NCBI RefSeq assembly: GCF_019711355.1
Contig: NZ_CP081297.1
Coordinates: 372,001-436,000, forward strand
Direction of reading: 5' to 3'
DNA from: Qipengyuania psychrotolerans
Lineage (GTDB): Bacteria > Pseudomonadota > Alphaproteobacteria > Sphingomonadales > Sphingomonadaceae
Length of the DNA stretch: 64,000 nt
Positions 39,724 to 48,794 of the stretch are shown in pieces. The notes under the pieces are model-generated. The model was not told the origin of the DNA. It saw only the letters and a list, made by a program, of their open reading frames with translations, and searched no databases. The position numbers and the translations under genes are program-made. How positions within the stretch are numbered: position 1 is the first letter of the stretch; each line of letters begins with the position of its first letter.

Positions 39724-40769
39724 GCTTCGTATTCCCGGCGCAGGAGTTTTCGCCCCGCCGCCTTGGCGAGATCCACCCCGCCTTGCGCGAGCGACAGCAG
39801 CCTCGAACGCACTTTTTCGCGGGCTGCGTGCGCCTCCCACTCAAGATATCGGGCCGATATCGGGCCCTCGAGGACGTCGACCCAATGATCTGCAATTCTT
39901 GGGACCGTGAACGCCTCAGCCTCTGCGGCACCGGCGCGGACCAGCTGATCGTAGAGATGCGGATCAGCCTGTAACCGGCAGATTTGTTCGATCACTTCGC
40001 CCGGCGTTGCGGCCTGGAGGTAATTTTCGCCGGGTGTGCCGATCTGCATGAAAGCGGAATCGTTGCCGCCAATGAAAGGCACACCGGCCATCCATGCGTT
40101 GATGAGCTTGTTGGCCGGTTTCCTCGAATGGCGGCGAGTGTCGAAGCTGCGAATGCCGACGGCGACGTCGATCTTCGAGAAATCGTGCCAGCGATCCGCT
40201 TGAGGTGCGTAGAATTCGAGTCCCCGTTCGGCGAGAAGTGCACGCCAGGTCTCATCGCCCCCGGCCAGATTGCCATCGATCTTTCCGAAGAAGCCGATGC
40301 GGCTGATGCCGCTGCGGCCTGCATCGCGGGGTATGATCCTGGCTTGCGGCCAGAGCGGTACGACATGGGCATCGTGGCCAAGCAGGTCGCGGTTCTGCTG
40401 CAGATGGAACCGCGCCCATGCGACCCGGGGATAGTCGGCCTGGATCGACACATCGAAAATGCCGGGCCTCCAGCCTCGCCGCGACAGGGTCTTGGCCTTG
40501 GAGAGGTTGATACGCCCGGGTACCGCTTCGGTGGACAGCTCAATGCCGCCATATCCCGCTTCGCGCAGGCGGCAGAAGGTCTGTACCGTCCAGCAAAGAT
40601 CGCCATTTTCCGCGAAGGCGCGCAGCACCTCCGGCTCGCGGGCTAAAATTGCTTCGAAGTCCTTCGCCTCGACTGCTGCTTGCGCGCCGAACCGCCCATT
40701 GTGGACGAAGCGCACCGGGGCAGGAGTGGAAAGACGCCGCGATCCGCTTGAGATTATGGTCTCGGCCAT
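39720..40769 (-). CDS. GT-B-like glycosyltransferase (uncharacterised)
   Basis: A 349-aa protein. The C-terminal half has a GT-B donor-site look: RKPANKLINAWMAGVPFIGG near residue 215, followed by SAFMQIGTPGENYLQAATPG, comparable to the PSKxxEAxAxGxP motif of GT4-type enzymes. The N-terminal half is weakly conserved and starts MAETIISSGSRR. No signal peptide. It is 26 bases after pilZ and is coupled to the flippase at its end. The start codon sits in the loop of a 7-bp hairpin. Sugar and acceptor are unknown. Confidence 0.6.
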   Translation of the reverse strand: MAETIISSGSRRLSTPAPVRFVHNGRFGAQAAVEAKDFEAILAREPEVLRAFAENGDLCWTVQTFCRLREAGYGGIELSTEAVPGRINLSKAKTLSRRGWRPGIFDVSIQADYPRVAWARFHLQQNRDLLGHDAHVVPLWPQARIIPRDAGRSGISRIGFFGKIDGNLAGGDETWRALLAERGLEFYAPQADRWHDFSKIDVAVGIRSFDTRRHSRKPANKLINAWMAGVPFIGGNDSAFMQIGTPGENYLQAATPGEVIEQICRLQADPHLYDQLVRAGAAEAEAFTVPRIADHWVDVLEGPISARYLEWEAHAAREKVRSRLLSLAQGGVDLAKAAGRKLLRREYEA

Positions 40770-40777
40770 CAGACCAT
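40756..40777 (-). promoter_or_regulatory. hairpin and tiny frame covering the glycosyltransferase start codon
   Basis: ATGGTCT and AGACCAT form a 7-bp stem with the start codon (40767-40769) in the eight-base loop. The stem itself begins with ATG-GTC-TGA, whose stop overlaps the real start as TGATG. This could limit translation initiation. Confidence 0.35.
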
Positions 40778-40795
40778 GACAGCCCCCGGGGGGAG

Positions 40796-41095
40796 CTATT
40801 TTTCGCTTTGCGACATGAATTCGACAATGTGGCTCATGACGCTGGGATGCAGCTTCGTTACGAATTCTGCGCCGACGATGTTATCTTCACGCCACCTGAC
40901 GTGCGCCGGGATGGGGCCGATGTTGCCAAGTTTGACAAGCACTTCCGTGCCGACTTTCAGAATCGAGAACTTGTCGAAGAACCGGCAGCCGGTTTCCGAG
41001 ATGTCCTTGATCCAGACATCGCGTGAACCGCCTTCGCGCGCCCGGTAGGCCCCGGCGACTTGTACCAAATGACGGTCTTCGCGTCTGTTTTCCAT
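40796..41095 (-). CDS. PilZ-domain protein (c-di-GMP receptor)
   Basis: A 99-aa single-domain PilZ protein with both c-di-GMP-binding motifs intact: RREDR at the N-terminus (Arg-x3-Arg) and DISETG (D-x-S-x-x-G) near residue 32, followed by a beta-strand core. It should bind c-di-GMP directly and act as a small switch. The ATG at 41095 is chosen because GAGGG lies five bases upstream; a TTG 15 bases earlier is less likely. It is the first gene of the run pilZ, glycosyltransferase, flippase, polymerase, and is divergent from lacI. Confidence 0.87.
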   Translation of the reverse strand: MENRREDRHLVQVAGAYRAREGGSRDVWIKDISETGCRFFDKFSILKVGTEVLVKLGNIGPIPAHVRWREDNIVGAEFVTKLHPSVMSHIVEFMSQSEK

Positions 41096-41133
41096 TCTAT
41101 CCCTCGTCAATCGGCCCGTTTTGTATTCTCACG

Positions 41134-41153
41134 GCTTGTACCAAGGTGCAAGC
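41134..41153. promoter_or_regulatory. inverted repeat in the pilZ-lacI divergent region
   Basis: GCTTG and CAAGC flank ten bases. GTGCAAGC also recurs as a direct repeat at 41146-41153 and 41195-41202. A LacI operator is possible but the match to known LacI-type operators is not clear. Confidence 0.25.
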
Positions 41154-41224
41154 ATGGGCTGGCTTTACTCTACAATCGTTTCAGCTAGCTATACGTGCAA
41201 GCGCCGAGGGAGCGTTGGAGAGTT

Positions 41225-42244
41225 ATGAGCAATAGCAGGCCGCACCGGGTTACGTCGATCGACGTGGCCGAAAAGGCAGGGGTAAGCCAGTCCACCGTGA
41301 GCCGCGCTCTGTCTGGCTCGGAAACCATCACTGAGGCTACGCGCCGCCGGGTCGAACAGGCAGCTGCCGACCTCGGCTATCATGTAAACATGCGCGCGGC
41401 AGGCCTGCGCAAAGGTGAGACCGGTAGCATCGCCATCGTTGTTATCGGACGTGAAGGGCAGGGGCCTGCCGCGATCAATCCGTTCTATTACAGCCTTCTG
41501 GGCAGCACCTGCGCCGCTGCGGCGGAACGCGGGTATGAAGCGCTGGTATCTTTTCAGGCGAAGGAAGACGAACTCTTCGGTCATTATGTGGCGCGCCGCC
41601 AGGCTGACGCGGTGGTGGTGATCGGGACCGCCATGAACGCGGGTGCATGGGACTATTTCCGCCAAGTTGCCGGTGAAAGCCGGTCCATCGCTTTTTGGGG
41701 CTCGCCCTTCGACGACGCTGTTTGGGTTCGCTCCGACAATATGGCGGGCGGCAGGCTCGCCGTAGAGCGGCTGGTCAAGGGCGGCGCGAAGGATATCGTT
41801 TTTGTCGGCGACCCCAACTCGTCACAGAAGCAGTTCCGCGAGCGCTTTGAAGGGTATCAGGCCGCGATGCAGGCGGCTGGTCTCGAGGAACGTCCCGCGT
41901 TCGTCTCGGTCGGATCTGACCGGGTTTCGCAAGGGCGCAACGCGATCATTCGGCTGACCGAAAGCGGTGCCGCGTTCGACGGCCTGTTCTTTGCCTGTGA
42001 TGCAATGGCGCTCGGCGCTCTGGAGGAACTCGCACTGCGCGATGTCAACGTGCCGAACGCTGTCGGGGTCGTGGGCTTCGACGGCTTGGGCTCCGGTGAG
42101 TTTTCGAATCCGCCGCTCACCACGGTCGAGCCCGATTTCGCCGAAGCGGGGCGCCTGCTGATCGAAACCGCCCTTGCCAATGAGGGTGATCGGGCGGAGC
42201 GGCGCGTGCCTGTGAGGCTGGTTGAACGCTCAAGCGTCAAATGA
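41225..42244 (+). CDS. LacI-family transcriptional regulator
   Basis: A 339-aa regulator. The N-terminal helix-turn-helix is TSIDVAEKAGVSQSTVSRAL near residue 9, followed by the hinge helix and a periplasmic-binding-protein-like effector domain (IAIVVIGREGQGPAAINPFYY..., later GVVGFDGLGSGEFSNPPLTTV). Such proteins usually repress sugar or catabolic genes until an effector is bound. The start at 41225 has GGAGAG upstream; a GTG ten codons earlier is rejected. The next gene on the same strand, 84 bases away, is a beta-propeller/amidohydrolase, so LacI may control that gene; the effector is unknown. Confidence 0.88.
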   Translation: MSNSRPHRVTSIDVAEKAGVSQSTVSRALSGSETITEATRRRVEQAAADLGYHVNMRAAGLRKGETGSIAIVVIGREGQGPAAINPFYYSLLGSTCAAAAERGYEALVSFQAKEDELFGHYVARRQADAVVVIGTAMNAGAWDYFRQVAGESRSIAFWGSPFDDAVWVRSDNMAGGRLAVERLVKGGAKDIVFVGDPNSSQKQFRERFEGYQAAMQAAGLEERPAFVSVGSDRVSQGRNAIIRLTESGAAFDGLFFACDAMALGALEELALRDVNVPNAVGVVGFDGLGSGEFSNPPLTTVEPDFAEAGRLLIETALANEGDRAERRVPVRLVERSSVK

Positions 42245-42252
42245 TCTACGAC

Positions 42253-42263
42253 GTTCGTCGAAC
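42253..42263. promoter_or_regulatory. 11-bp palindrome upstream of the propeller-amidohydrolase gene
   Basis: GTTCG-T-CGAAC, 65 bases before the start codon at 42329 and nine bases after lacI ends. A possible operator for the neighbouring LacI regulator, without further support. Confidence 0.25.
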
Positions 42264-42328
42264 ACCGATTTGCAAAGCATGAGTGTGCACGTCTAAGCCC
42301 CTCCCAAAGTTCAGGGAGAGAGACTGTC

Positions 42329-45300
42329 ATGAAATCTAGCATTGCTTCCGCACTCGCACTGGTGCTGTGCGCCTCGGCCGCGAATGCGCAAGACCCGCAG
42401 CCAAGCCCCAATCCGGTCGAAGAACAGGAAGTCGACGCCTCTCAGGACGATCTTCCCAAAGAGGGCAGCGGCGAGGCGGTCGATGCGGCTCCGGCGACTG
42501 TGCCGATTGCCGGCGACGAAGCCAGCGATGCGAAATGGGATGTAATGGCTCCCGGCAACGCGGTCCTCACGGATGTGCCCATCCGTACCGACGAGGGCAC
42601 CTGGATGGATGTCGATGTGTCGCCCGATGGCCGCACGCTCGCCTTCGCTCTACTGGGCGATATTTACACCATGCCGATTTCCGGCGGCACTCCGACGCGC
42701 ATTGCCGAAGGTCTGGCGTGGGAAGTGCAGCCGCGTTTTTCGCCTGATGGCAACCGAATTGCATTTACCTCAGATCGCGGTGGCGGTGACAATATCTGGA
42801 TCATGAACCGTGACGGTTCGGACAAGAAGCAGGTCACCAAGGAAGACTTTCGCCTGATCAACCAGCCAAGCTGGTCGCCGGACGGACGCTACATCGTGGC
42901 CAAGAAGCATTTCACGACCGAGCGCAGCCTCGGCACCGGAGAGGTGTGGCTTTATCATGTGTCCGGCGGAGGCGGTGTAAAGCTCGTCAAGCGGTCGAAT
43001 GAGGCACTGCAGAAAGAACTGGGCGAGCCGATCTACGCGCCCGATGGCAATGCGATCTATTACACTCGCAACGTCACCTCGGGCCCGATCTTCGAATATG
43101 CGCAGGATTCGAACGCCGGAATTTTCCGGGTCGAGAAATACGAAATCGATACCGGAGAAGTGACAACTGCCATCGGCGGTTATGGCGGCGCGGTTCGTCC
43201 GACGCCTTCGCCCGATGGGAAAAGCATCGCCTTCGTCCGGCGCGACAAGGACCAGTCGCAGCTCTGGGTAAAGGATATCGCCAGCGGGCGCGAGCGCATG
43301 GTCTACGGCCAGCTCGACCTTGATATGCAGGAGACCTGGGCGGTCTACGGCGTCTATCCGATGATGGACTGGACGCCCGACAGCAACAGCATCGTGACCT
43401 GGGCAGGCGGCAAGCTGTGGCGGGTTGCCGCAGACGGTTCGGGTGCGGCAAACATTCCGTTCAGCGTCGACGACACCCGCGCGGTCGCAAAGGCCCCGCA
43501 TCCGGTCATCGATGTCGCGCCTGACACCTTTACTGCCAAGATACCCCGGTTCGCCACCGTCTCGCCTGACGGCCGCACGATTGTCTTCGAAAGCCTCGGC
43601 AAGCTTTACACCAAGCCGGTCGGCAGCGACGCCGCCCCTCGGCGGCTAACGTCCGCTGACAGCGAGCAGCTGGAGCTGTGGCCCACATGGTCGCGTGACG
43701 GTTCGCGGATCGCGTTTGTCCGCTGGAGCGACAGCGATCTTGCGCGGATTGTGACGGTCGATGCGCGGGGCCGGGGCGAACGGGTCATTACCAGCCAACC
43801 GGGTCACTATGCAGTGCCGCAGTTCTCGCCTGACGGCCGCACAATCGTGTTCGAGAAACGTGGCGGAGGGTATCTCACCTCACCCGATTACTCGGAAAAC
43901 GAAGGCGTTTACTCCGTGTCTGCTGCTGGCGGCACGCCGAGGATGATCACGCGCAATGGATCTGACCCGCAGTTCGGCAGTGACGATGATCGCCTGTTCA
44001 TGCTCGCCCGTGCTGATGGTAATCTCCAGCTCATCTCGAGCGATCTGAACGGAGAGGCGCGCCGCGTCCACGCACAAGGTGAATTGGCGAATGATTTCCG
44101 CGTCAGCCCGCGCGGAGACTACGTGGCATTCCGCCAGAACTACGAAGTGTTCGCCATGCCCCTGCTACCTGGCGGCCAGGCGGTCACGGTAGGTGAAAAG
44201 GCGAGCTCTTTGCCTGTCACCAAGGTCAGCACAGGCGGCGCCGATTACATCGGCTGGGCTGAGAACGGTTCGACGCTGCATTGGTCGATGGGGCCCGCGC
44301 TCTATCGCGCCAGCACCTCGGCCCTCACACCGGCCGCACCGCAGGACAAGGAAGCGCCCAAATTCACGCCGCCTGACAGCGGCACTTCGCTTGCGCGGAT
44401 CATTCGCGCAGACAAGGCGAGCGGCATGGTCGCTATCACCGGAGCGCGTATCCACACGATGGCAGGCGAGGGTGCCGGTACCATCGAGAACGGGACTATC
44501 CTGATCGACGGTGACCGCATTGCCGCCGTGGGCCCGGCTGCGAGCATCGATGTTCCGGCAGGCGCAACGATAGTCGATGCAGCAGGCAGTACGGTCATTC
44601 CAGGGCTGGTTGATGCCCATGCTCACGGAGCGCAAGGGACGGGCGATCTCGTCCCGCAGCAGAACTGGTCGCTGGTCCAGAACCTGGCGATGGGAACCAC
44701 CACGATCCACGATCCGTCATCCTCGGCCAGCATGATTTTCGCAGCGTCTGAGCGTCAGCAGGCCGGAAGCTTGCTGGGCCCGCGCATCTTCTCGACCGGC
44801 GAGATCATTTACGGCGCGAAGTCGCCGGGAGTGTACGCGCGCGTCGACAGCTATGACGATGCCCTGGCGCATGTTCGCCGGATCAAGGCCCAGGGCGGAA
44901 TTTCCGTCAAGAACTACAACCAGCCGCGCCGCGAGCAACGCCAGCAGGTCGTTGCCGCTGCTCGCGAGGAGAATATGCTGGTTGTCGCCGAGGGCGGTTC
45001 GCTGTTCGGTATGGATATGAACCTGATCGCCGACGGGAACTCGACGCTGGAGCACAATATCCCGCTCGACGTGATGTATGAGGACGTCCTGCAGATGTTC
45101 GGCCAGTCGGATACCAACTACACTCCGACACTGGTGGTCACTTATGGCGGCCTTGCTGGTGATCCGTACTGGCGCCAGGCGACGGATGTCTTCGACAATC
45201 CGTTGCTGGTCCATACGCCGCCCAAGATGCTGTTGGCGGGGAATGCGCGCCGCACCAAGGCTCCCGATTGGGCGTTTGTGGATGACAATTCGGCGCGCGA

Positions 45301-45658
45301 GGCAAAGAAGCTTGCCCAGCGCGGCGTCAAGGTCAGCATCGGCGCGCACGGCCAGCAGGCCGGCATCGCTGCGCATTGGGAACTATGGAGCTTTGCGCGG
45401 GGCGGAATGAGCAACGTCGAGGCGCTTCGTGCCGGCACGATCGAGCCTGCTCGCTCGCTGGGTATGGAACGAGATGTCGGCAGCCTCGAGGTTGGCAAAC
45501 TTGCCGATCTCGTGATCCTGACGGCCGATCCAGCTCAGGACATCCGCAACTCGGATGACATCGCGCAGGTCATGCTTGGCGGCCGCCTGTATGATGCGCG
45601 CACCATGAACGAAGTGGAAACCGGCGATACCCGCCGCAAACCGTATTGGTGGGAATAG
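42329..45658 (+). CDS. exported TolB-like beta-propeller fused to a C-terminal amidohydrolase
   Basis: A 1109-aa protein. A signal peptide (cleaved after ANAQ) is followed by a region of acidic, low-complexity sequence, then WD40/PD40-like propeller repeats from about residue 95 to 690 (DVSPDGRTLAFALLG, FSPDGNRIAFTSD, PSPDGKSIAFVRRD, VSPDGRTIVFESLG). A C-terminal amidohydrolase (about 710-1109) starts with a VVDAAGSTVIPGLVDA-like segment and has the HAHG metal motif and later SIGAHGQQAGIAAHWE. The closing LEVGKLADLVILTADP is typical of the superfamily. Propeller-amidohydrolase fusions of this kind are usually periplasmic and unassigned. CAGGGAGAG precedes the ATG. A possible terminator follows. 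Confidence 0.82.
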   Translation: MKSSIASALALVLCASAANAQDPQPSPNPVEEQEVDASQDDLPKEGSGEAVDAAPATVPIAGDEASDAKWDVMAPGNAVLTDVPIRTDEGTWMDVDVSPDGRTLAFALLGDIYTMPISGGTPTRIAEGLAWEVQPRFSPDGNRIAFTSDRGGGDNIWIMNRDGSDKKQVTKEDFRLINQPSWSPDGRYIVAKKHFTTERSLGTGEVWLYHVSGGGGVKLVKRSNEALQKELGEPIYAPDGNAIYYTRNVTSGPIFEYAQDSNAGIFRVEKYEIDTGEVTTAIGGYGGAVRPTPSPDGKSIAFVRRDKDQSQLWVKDIASGRERMVYGQLDLDMQETWAVYGVYPMMDWTPDSNSIVTWAGGKLWRVAADGSGAANIPFSVDDTRAVAKAPHPVIDVAPDTFTAKIPRFATVSPDGRTIVFESLGKLYTKPVGSDAAPRRLTSADSEQLELWPTWSRDGSRIAFVRWSDSDLARIVTVDARGRGERVITSQPGHYAVPQFSPDGRTIVFEKRGGGYLTSPDYSENEGVYSVSAAGGTPRMITRNGSDPQFGSDDDRLFMLARADGNLQLISSDLNGEARRVHAQGELANDFRVSPRGDYVAFRQNYEVFAMPLLPGGQAVTVGEKASSLPVTKVSTGGADYIGWAENGSTLHWSMGPALYRASTSALTPAAPQDKEAPKFTPPDSGTSLARIIRADKASGMVAITGARIHTMAGEGAGTIENGTILIDGDRIAAVGPAASIDVPAGATIVDAAGSTVIPGLVDAHAHGAQGTGDLVPQQNWSLVQNLAMGTTTIHDPSSSASMIFAASERQQAGSLLGPRIFSTGEIIYGAKSPGVYARVDSYDDALAHVRRIKAQGGISVKNYNQPRREQRQQVVAAAREENMLVVAEGGSLFGMDMNLIADGNSTLEHNIPLDVMYEDVLQMFGQSDTNYTPTLVVTYGGLAGDPYWRQATDVFDNPLLVHTPPKMLLAGNARRTKAPDWAFVDDNSAREAKKLAQRGVKVSIGAHGQQAGIAAHWELWSFARGGMSNVEALRAGTIEPARSLGMERDVGSLEVGKLADLVILTADPAQDIRNSDDIAQVMLGGRLYDARTMNEVETGDTRRKPYWWE

Positions 45659-45677
45659 TAGTCCAGCGCCGAGCGCC

Positions 45678-45699
45678 AGGCTGAGCGAAAGCTCAGCCT
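45678..45699. terminator. hairpin with GAAA tetraloop between convergent genes
   Basis: AGGCTGAGC-GAAA-GCTCAGCCT is perfect, and its right arm covers the stop codon of the minus-strand chemoreceptor gene. It stands between two convergent genes. No T tract follows on the plus strand. Confidence 0.5.
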
Positions 45700-47036
45700 G
45701 CGCGTACCTTGGCAAGGAACGAGTCCACGCGGCTTCGCAGCGAGGATGCCTGACCTTCAAGGTCCTTGGCTGACGACAAAACCTGGCTGGCCGAAGCGCC
45801 GGTTGCAAGGCTGGTGTTGCGCATCGTGTCGATGTGCCCGCCAACTTCGTCGGTACCGCGTGCTGCAAGGTCGATGCTGCGTGCGAGGTCCTGACCGGCA
45901 ACCGATTGCTGGTCCACGGCGCTGGCAATCGAGATTGCCGTGGTTTCGAGCTGCTTGATTTGTGAGCCGATTGAACGAAGCGCGTTCACGCTGTCACCGG
46001 TCGAATTTTGCATGGTGCGGATCTGGTCTGCGACTTCTTCAGTGGCGCGGCTGGTCTGTGCGGCCAGTTCCTTGACCTCGCTGGCGACGACGGCAAAGCC
46101 GCGGCCAGCTTCACCGCCGCGTGCAGCCTCGATCGATGCGTTGAGAGCGAGCAGGTTGGTACGCTGTGCGATCGACTGGATCAGCTCAACAATCTGGCCC
46201 ACCTGATCGGCAGAACTGGACAATGTGGAGATGGTCTGGTCGGCGCTTTCCGCATCGTCGGCCGCCTTGCGGGCAAGCTCTGCGGAGTGCGATGCCTGAC
46301 GGCTGATCTCGCCAATCGACATGGCAAATTCGTCTGAAGCGGCCGCTGCAGCGGTCACGCCGCTCGATGCCTGATCCATGGCGCCGCTGACTTCTGCAGC
46401 CTGCGTCGAAGCCATTTCGGCTGTTACGGCCATCTCTTCTGCGGTACGGTTTAGCTGGCTCGAAGCCGCGGCAACGCCGGATACAACCTCGCCAATTTCC
46501 TGTTCGAAACTTCTGGCAAGAAGTGCGATTTCCCTCTGGCGGCGTTCTGTGCTTTCTTTTCGTCCGGCGAATAGTTCATCAAGCTTGTGACCCGTCTTCG
46601 TGAAAAGCTCCAACGACCGAGCGAGCTGTCCGATTTCGTCGGGGCGGTTCGTTCCGGCAACGGTGATGTCGCGCTTGCCCTGGCCCAACCGGTTCATGTC
46701 TTGAACGATATCGTTGAACGGCTCGATGACGTTCTTGATAATCACGAAAGTCGATACACTGGCACCAACAGAGCCGATGATTGCAGCGATGATGATCGTG
46801 GTGGTCGCGAAGTCCGACCATGCGGGGTTATTGAGGCCCAGCAGCGCGACGAGGGACACGAGCAGAAGGGTTCCAAGCGAGAAAGCTGTGGCGACCAGAG
46901 CCTTTGTTTTGAGGGTCCGGCTCATGAACCACGAAACGACAGCCGATCGGTAATCGGACTTGTGTGCAAGTTCGACCTCGATTGCCGAGATTTCGTTAAC
47001 CAGGTCTTTGTCGAGGAAACCGGTCTGCGCATCCAT
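45693..47036 (-). CDS. methyl-accepting chemotaxis protein without periplasmic sensor domain
   Basis: A 447-aa receptor. Two adjacent membrane helices (about residues 45-70 and 82-105) are separated by only about ten residues ([10 protein letters not shown]), so there is no periplasmic ligand domain. A HAMP segment follows, then the long MCP signalling coiled coil with the hairpin tip [36 protein letters not shown] and the methylation helices. Such receptors sense internal or membrane signals. Its C-terminus lacks a NWETF-like CheR-tether. It is the last gene of the che run on this strand, 106 bases after the GGDEF/EAL gene. ATG at 47036 follows GGAG. Confidence 0.9.
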   Translation of the reverse strand: MDAQTGFLDKDLVNEISAIEVELAHKSDYRSAVVSWFMSRTLKTKALVATAFSLGTLLLVSLVALLGLNNPAWSDFATTTIIIAAIIGSVGASVSTFVIIKNVIEPFNDIVQDMNRLGQGKRDITVAGTNRPDEIGQLARSLELFTKTGHKLDELFAGRKESTERRQREIALLARSFEQEIGEVVSGVAAASSQLNRTAEEMAVTAEMASTQAAEVSGAMDQASSGVTAAAAASDEFAMSIGEISRQASHSAELARKAADDAESADQTISTLSSSADQVGQIVELIQSIAQRTNLLALNASIEAARGGEAGRGFAVVASEVKELAAQTSRATEEVADQIRTMQNSTGDSVNALRSIGSQIKQLETTAISIASAVDQQSVAGQDLARSIDLAARGTDEVGGHIDTMRNTSLATGASASQVLSSAKDLEGQASSLRSRVDSFLAKVRAG

Positions 47037-47142
47037 GGTAGTGATACTCCGCGTGATTTCCTCAAGGCTTACGCCAAGATGGTTTATTAGGGGTTAAGGA
47101 GGATCGGAAAGAAAATGCGAGTAGGCGGATAATCGGATTTGC

Positions 47143-48672
47143 TCACGCAACCTTGGCGTGAGGATCGCTGTCATCCCGGCTTTGCGCGCCGATGGGGCGG
47201 TTGAGGTGCTGGGGAATTTCGCCAGCTGGCATTGCCTTGAAATAGAGCCAGCCCTGGATTTGGTCGCAGCCAGCTGCCCGGACCATGTCAGCCTGTTCTT
47301 CCGTTTCGACGCCCTCGGCCGTGACGTCCATATGCATCGCCCGAGCGACGGTGATGCTCGAGAGCATCATGGCGCGGCTCGCGTCATCTTCGCCGGCCTG
47401 GACGACCAGGCTACGGTCCAACTTCAGCTTCTCGAAGCGGAACTGGCGAAGGAAGCCGATCGAGGCATATCCGGTCCCGAAATCGTCGAGCGCGACGCGC
47501 ACGCCAAAGCCGCGAATAACCGCAAGGCTGCGTTCGGCCACGATCGGATCAAGCACAAGGCACGTTTCCGTGATTTCGAGCTCCAGCCGCTCTGGATCGA
47601 AGCCCGTTTCTTCAAGAATATGGCCAAGGTGGATAGGGAATTCCGGGTTGCGCAGCTGCGCTGCCGAAATGTTCACGGATAGCGTGATGTCGTCCCAGGC
47701 AAGCGCATCCTGACAAGCCTGACGCAGGACCCACAGGCCGATTGCGTTGATCAGTCCGGATTCCTCAGCAACGGGAATGAAGATGTTCGGCCCGACGTGC
47801 TTACCGTCCGGGCGCTGCCAGCGAAGCAGGCATTCGACCGCGACGACTTTGCGTGACGTGGTATCGACCAGCGGCTGGTAGTTCAGGCAGAACTCCCCGT
47901 TGGTCAGCGCGGAGCGGAGCTCATCGTCCATTTCCTTGAGCTGTTCGCGGCTATGGTCGAACGCTTCGCTGAACCACGTACAGCGCATCTTGCCGGCGCG
48001 TTTGGATACATACATGGCGACGTCCGCGCGGCGGAGCAGCTCGCTTGAACCTACCGTGTCGTAGGGAAGCCTGCGCGCCAGACCGATGCTGGCACCAAGC
48101 GTGAGCCGGCGGTCATCGACAGCGACCGGCTTGGCCAGCCTTTCAATGATGCGGCGGCAGATACCTTCGAGAAGTGTGCCGGCCAGATTACCGGACATGA
48201 AAATCGCGTACTCATCGCCTCCAAGGCGATGAACAAGGGCATTCCCTTCGCAAATTCCCTCGAAAATCCGGCCGACTTCCTTGATCGCCTGATCGCCGAC
48301 CGAATGGCCATAGTGATCGTTGAGAAGTTTGAAGCCATCGAGATCGATTAGGGCAAGCGCGACTTCCTGCTGCGTCCGCACTTCACTCTGAATGCCTCCA
48401 TGAAGCGCTCGGCGGTTGGGAAGCATCGTCAGGCTGTCGGAATTGCTGATGCGCTCCAGGCTCGCCAGATGGCGATAACCCAGCAGGCCAAAAAGAGTGA
48501 TCGCGGCGGCAAAAGCTGCGCCGCCCAGCATGAAAACGATCACGAGATCGGCAGCATCGGCCGCGAACAGGCCGGAAATTGCCGTGGCACCAACAATTAG
48601 CCCAAGCACGGCGAGAGGAGCGAACAGCAGCACGCGTGTATCGTGACGGGTCTTGTCACTCTGATGTGTCAC
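47143..48672 (-). CDS. GGDEF-EAL protein (c-di-GMP synthesis/breakdown)
   Basis: A 509-aa protein with two N-terminal membrane helices, a GGDEF domain (DSLTMLPNRRALHGG, then RLGGDEYAIF, a GGDEY variant) and an EAL domain. The EAL motif reads ECLLRW (ECL in place of EAL, glutamate kept), with NISAAQLRNPEF, ELEITE, DDFGTGYAS and AEGVETEEQ giving the full catalytic set. No RxxD inhibitory site is visible before GGDEY. It could make or break c-di-GMP; the direction cannot be told. The start is GTG at 48672, with GAGGAG upstream. It lies between cheR and the receptor gene, so it may be tied to chemotaxis. Confidence 0.85.
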   Translation of the reverse strand: MTHQSDKTRHDTRVLLFAPLAVLGLIVGATAISGLFAADAADLVIVFMLGGAAFAAAITLFGLLGYRHLASLERISNSDSLTMLPNRRALHGGIQSEVRTQQEVALALIDLDGFKLLNDHYGHSVGDQAIKEVGRIFEGICEGNALVHRLGGDEYAIFMSGNLAGTLLEGICRRIIERLAKPVAVDDRRLTLGASIGLARRLPYDTVGSSELLRRADVAMYVSKRAGKMRCTWFSEAFDHSREQLKEMDDELRSALTNGEFCLNYQPLVDTTSRKVVAVECLLRWQRPDGKHVGPNIFIPVAEESGLINAIGLWVLRQACQDALAWDDITLSVNISAAQLRNPEFPIHLGHILEETGFDPERLELEITETCLVLDPIVAERSLAVIRGFGVRVALDDFGTGYASIGFLRQFRFEKLKLDRSLVVQAGEDDASRAMMLSSITVARAMHMDVTAEGVETEEQADMVRAAGCDQIQGWLYFKAMPAGEIPQHLNRPIGAQSRDDSDPHAKVA

Positions 48673-48794
48673 GCAGATGCTCCTCGAAGCGTGAATCTAA
48701 TTCCAGACCAACCGCCATACGGTACATTCGCTAAGGAACAGTAAACCGGGCGTTTACCTTCAAGCGAAGGATGCCGGGTTCCGGGAACGCCGGA

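Noticed and set aside
39724..39840. N-terminal extension of the flippase back to a GTG at 39840
   Set aside because: The extra segment is low-complexity basic sequence encoded within the 3' end of the glycosyltransferase gene. The TTG at 39723 is coupled to that gene's stop codon and gives a normal membrane-protein start.
41146..41202. GTGCAAGC direct repeat as a regulator binding site
   Set aside because: The 8-bp repeat occurs by chance often enough at this length and has no orientation or spacing pattern beyond the listed inverted repeat; kept only as a side note there.
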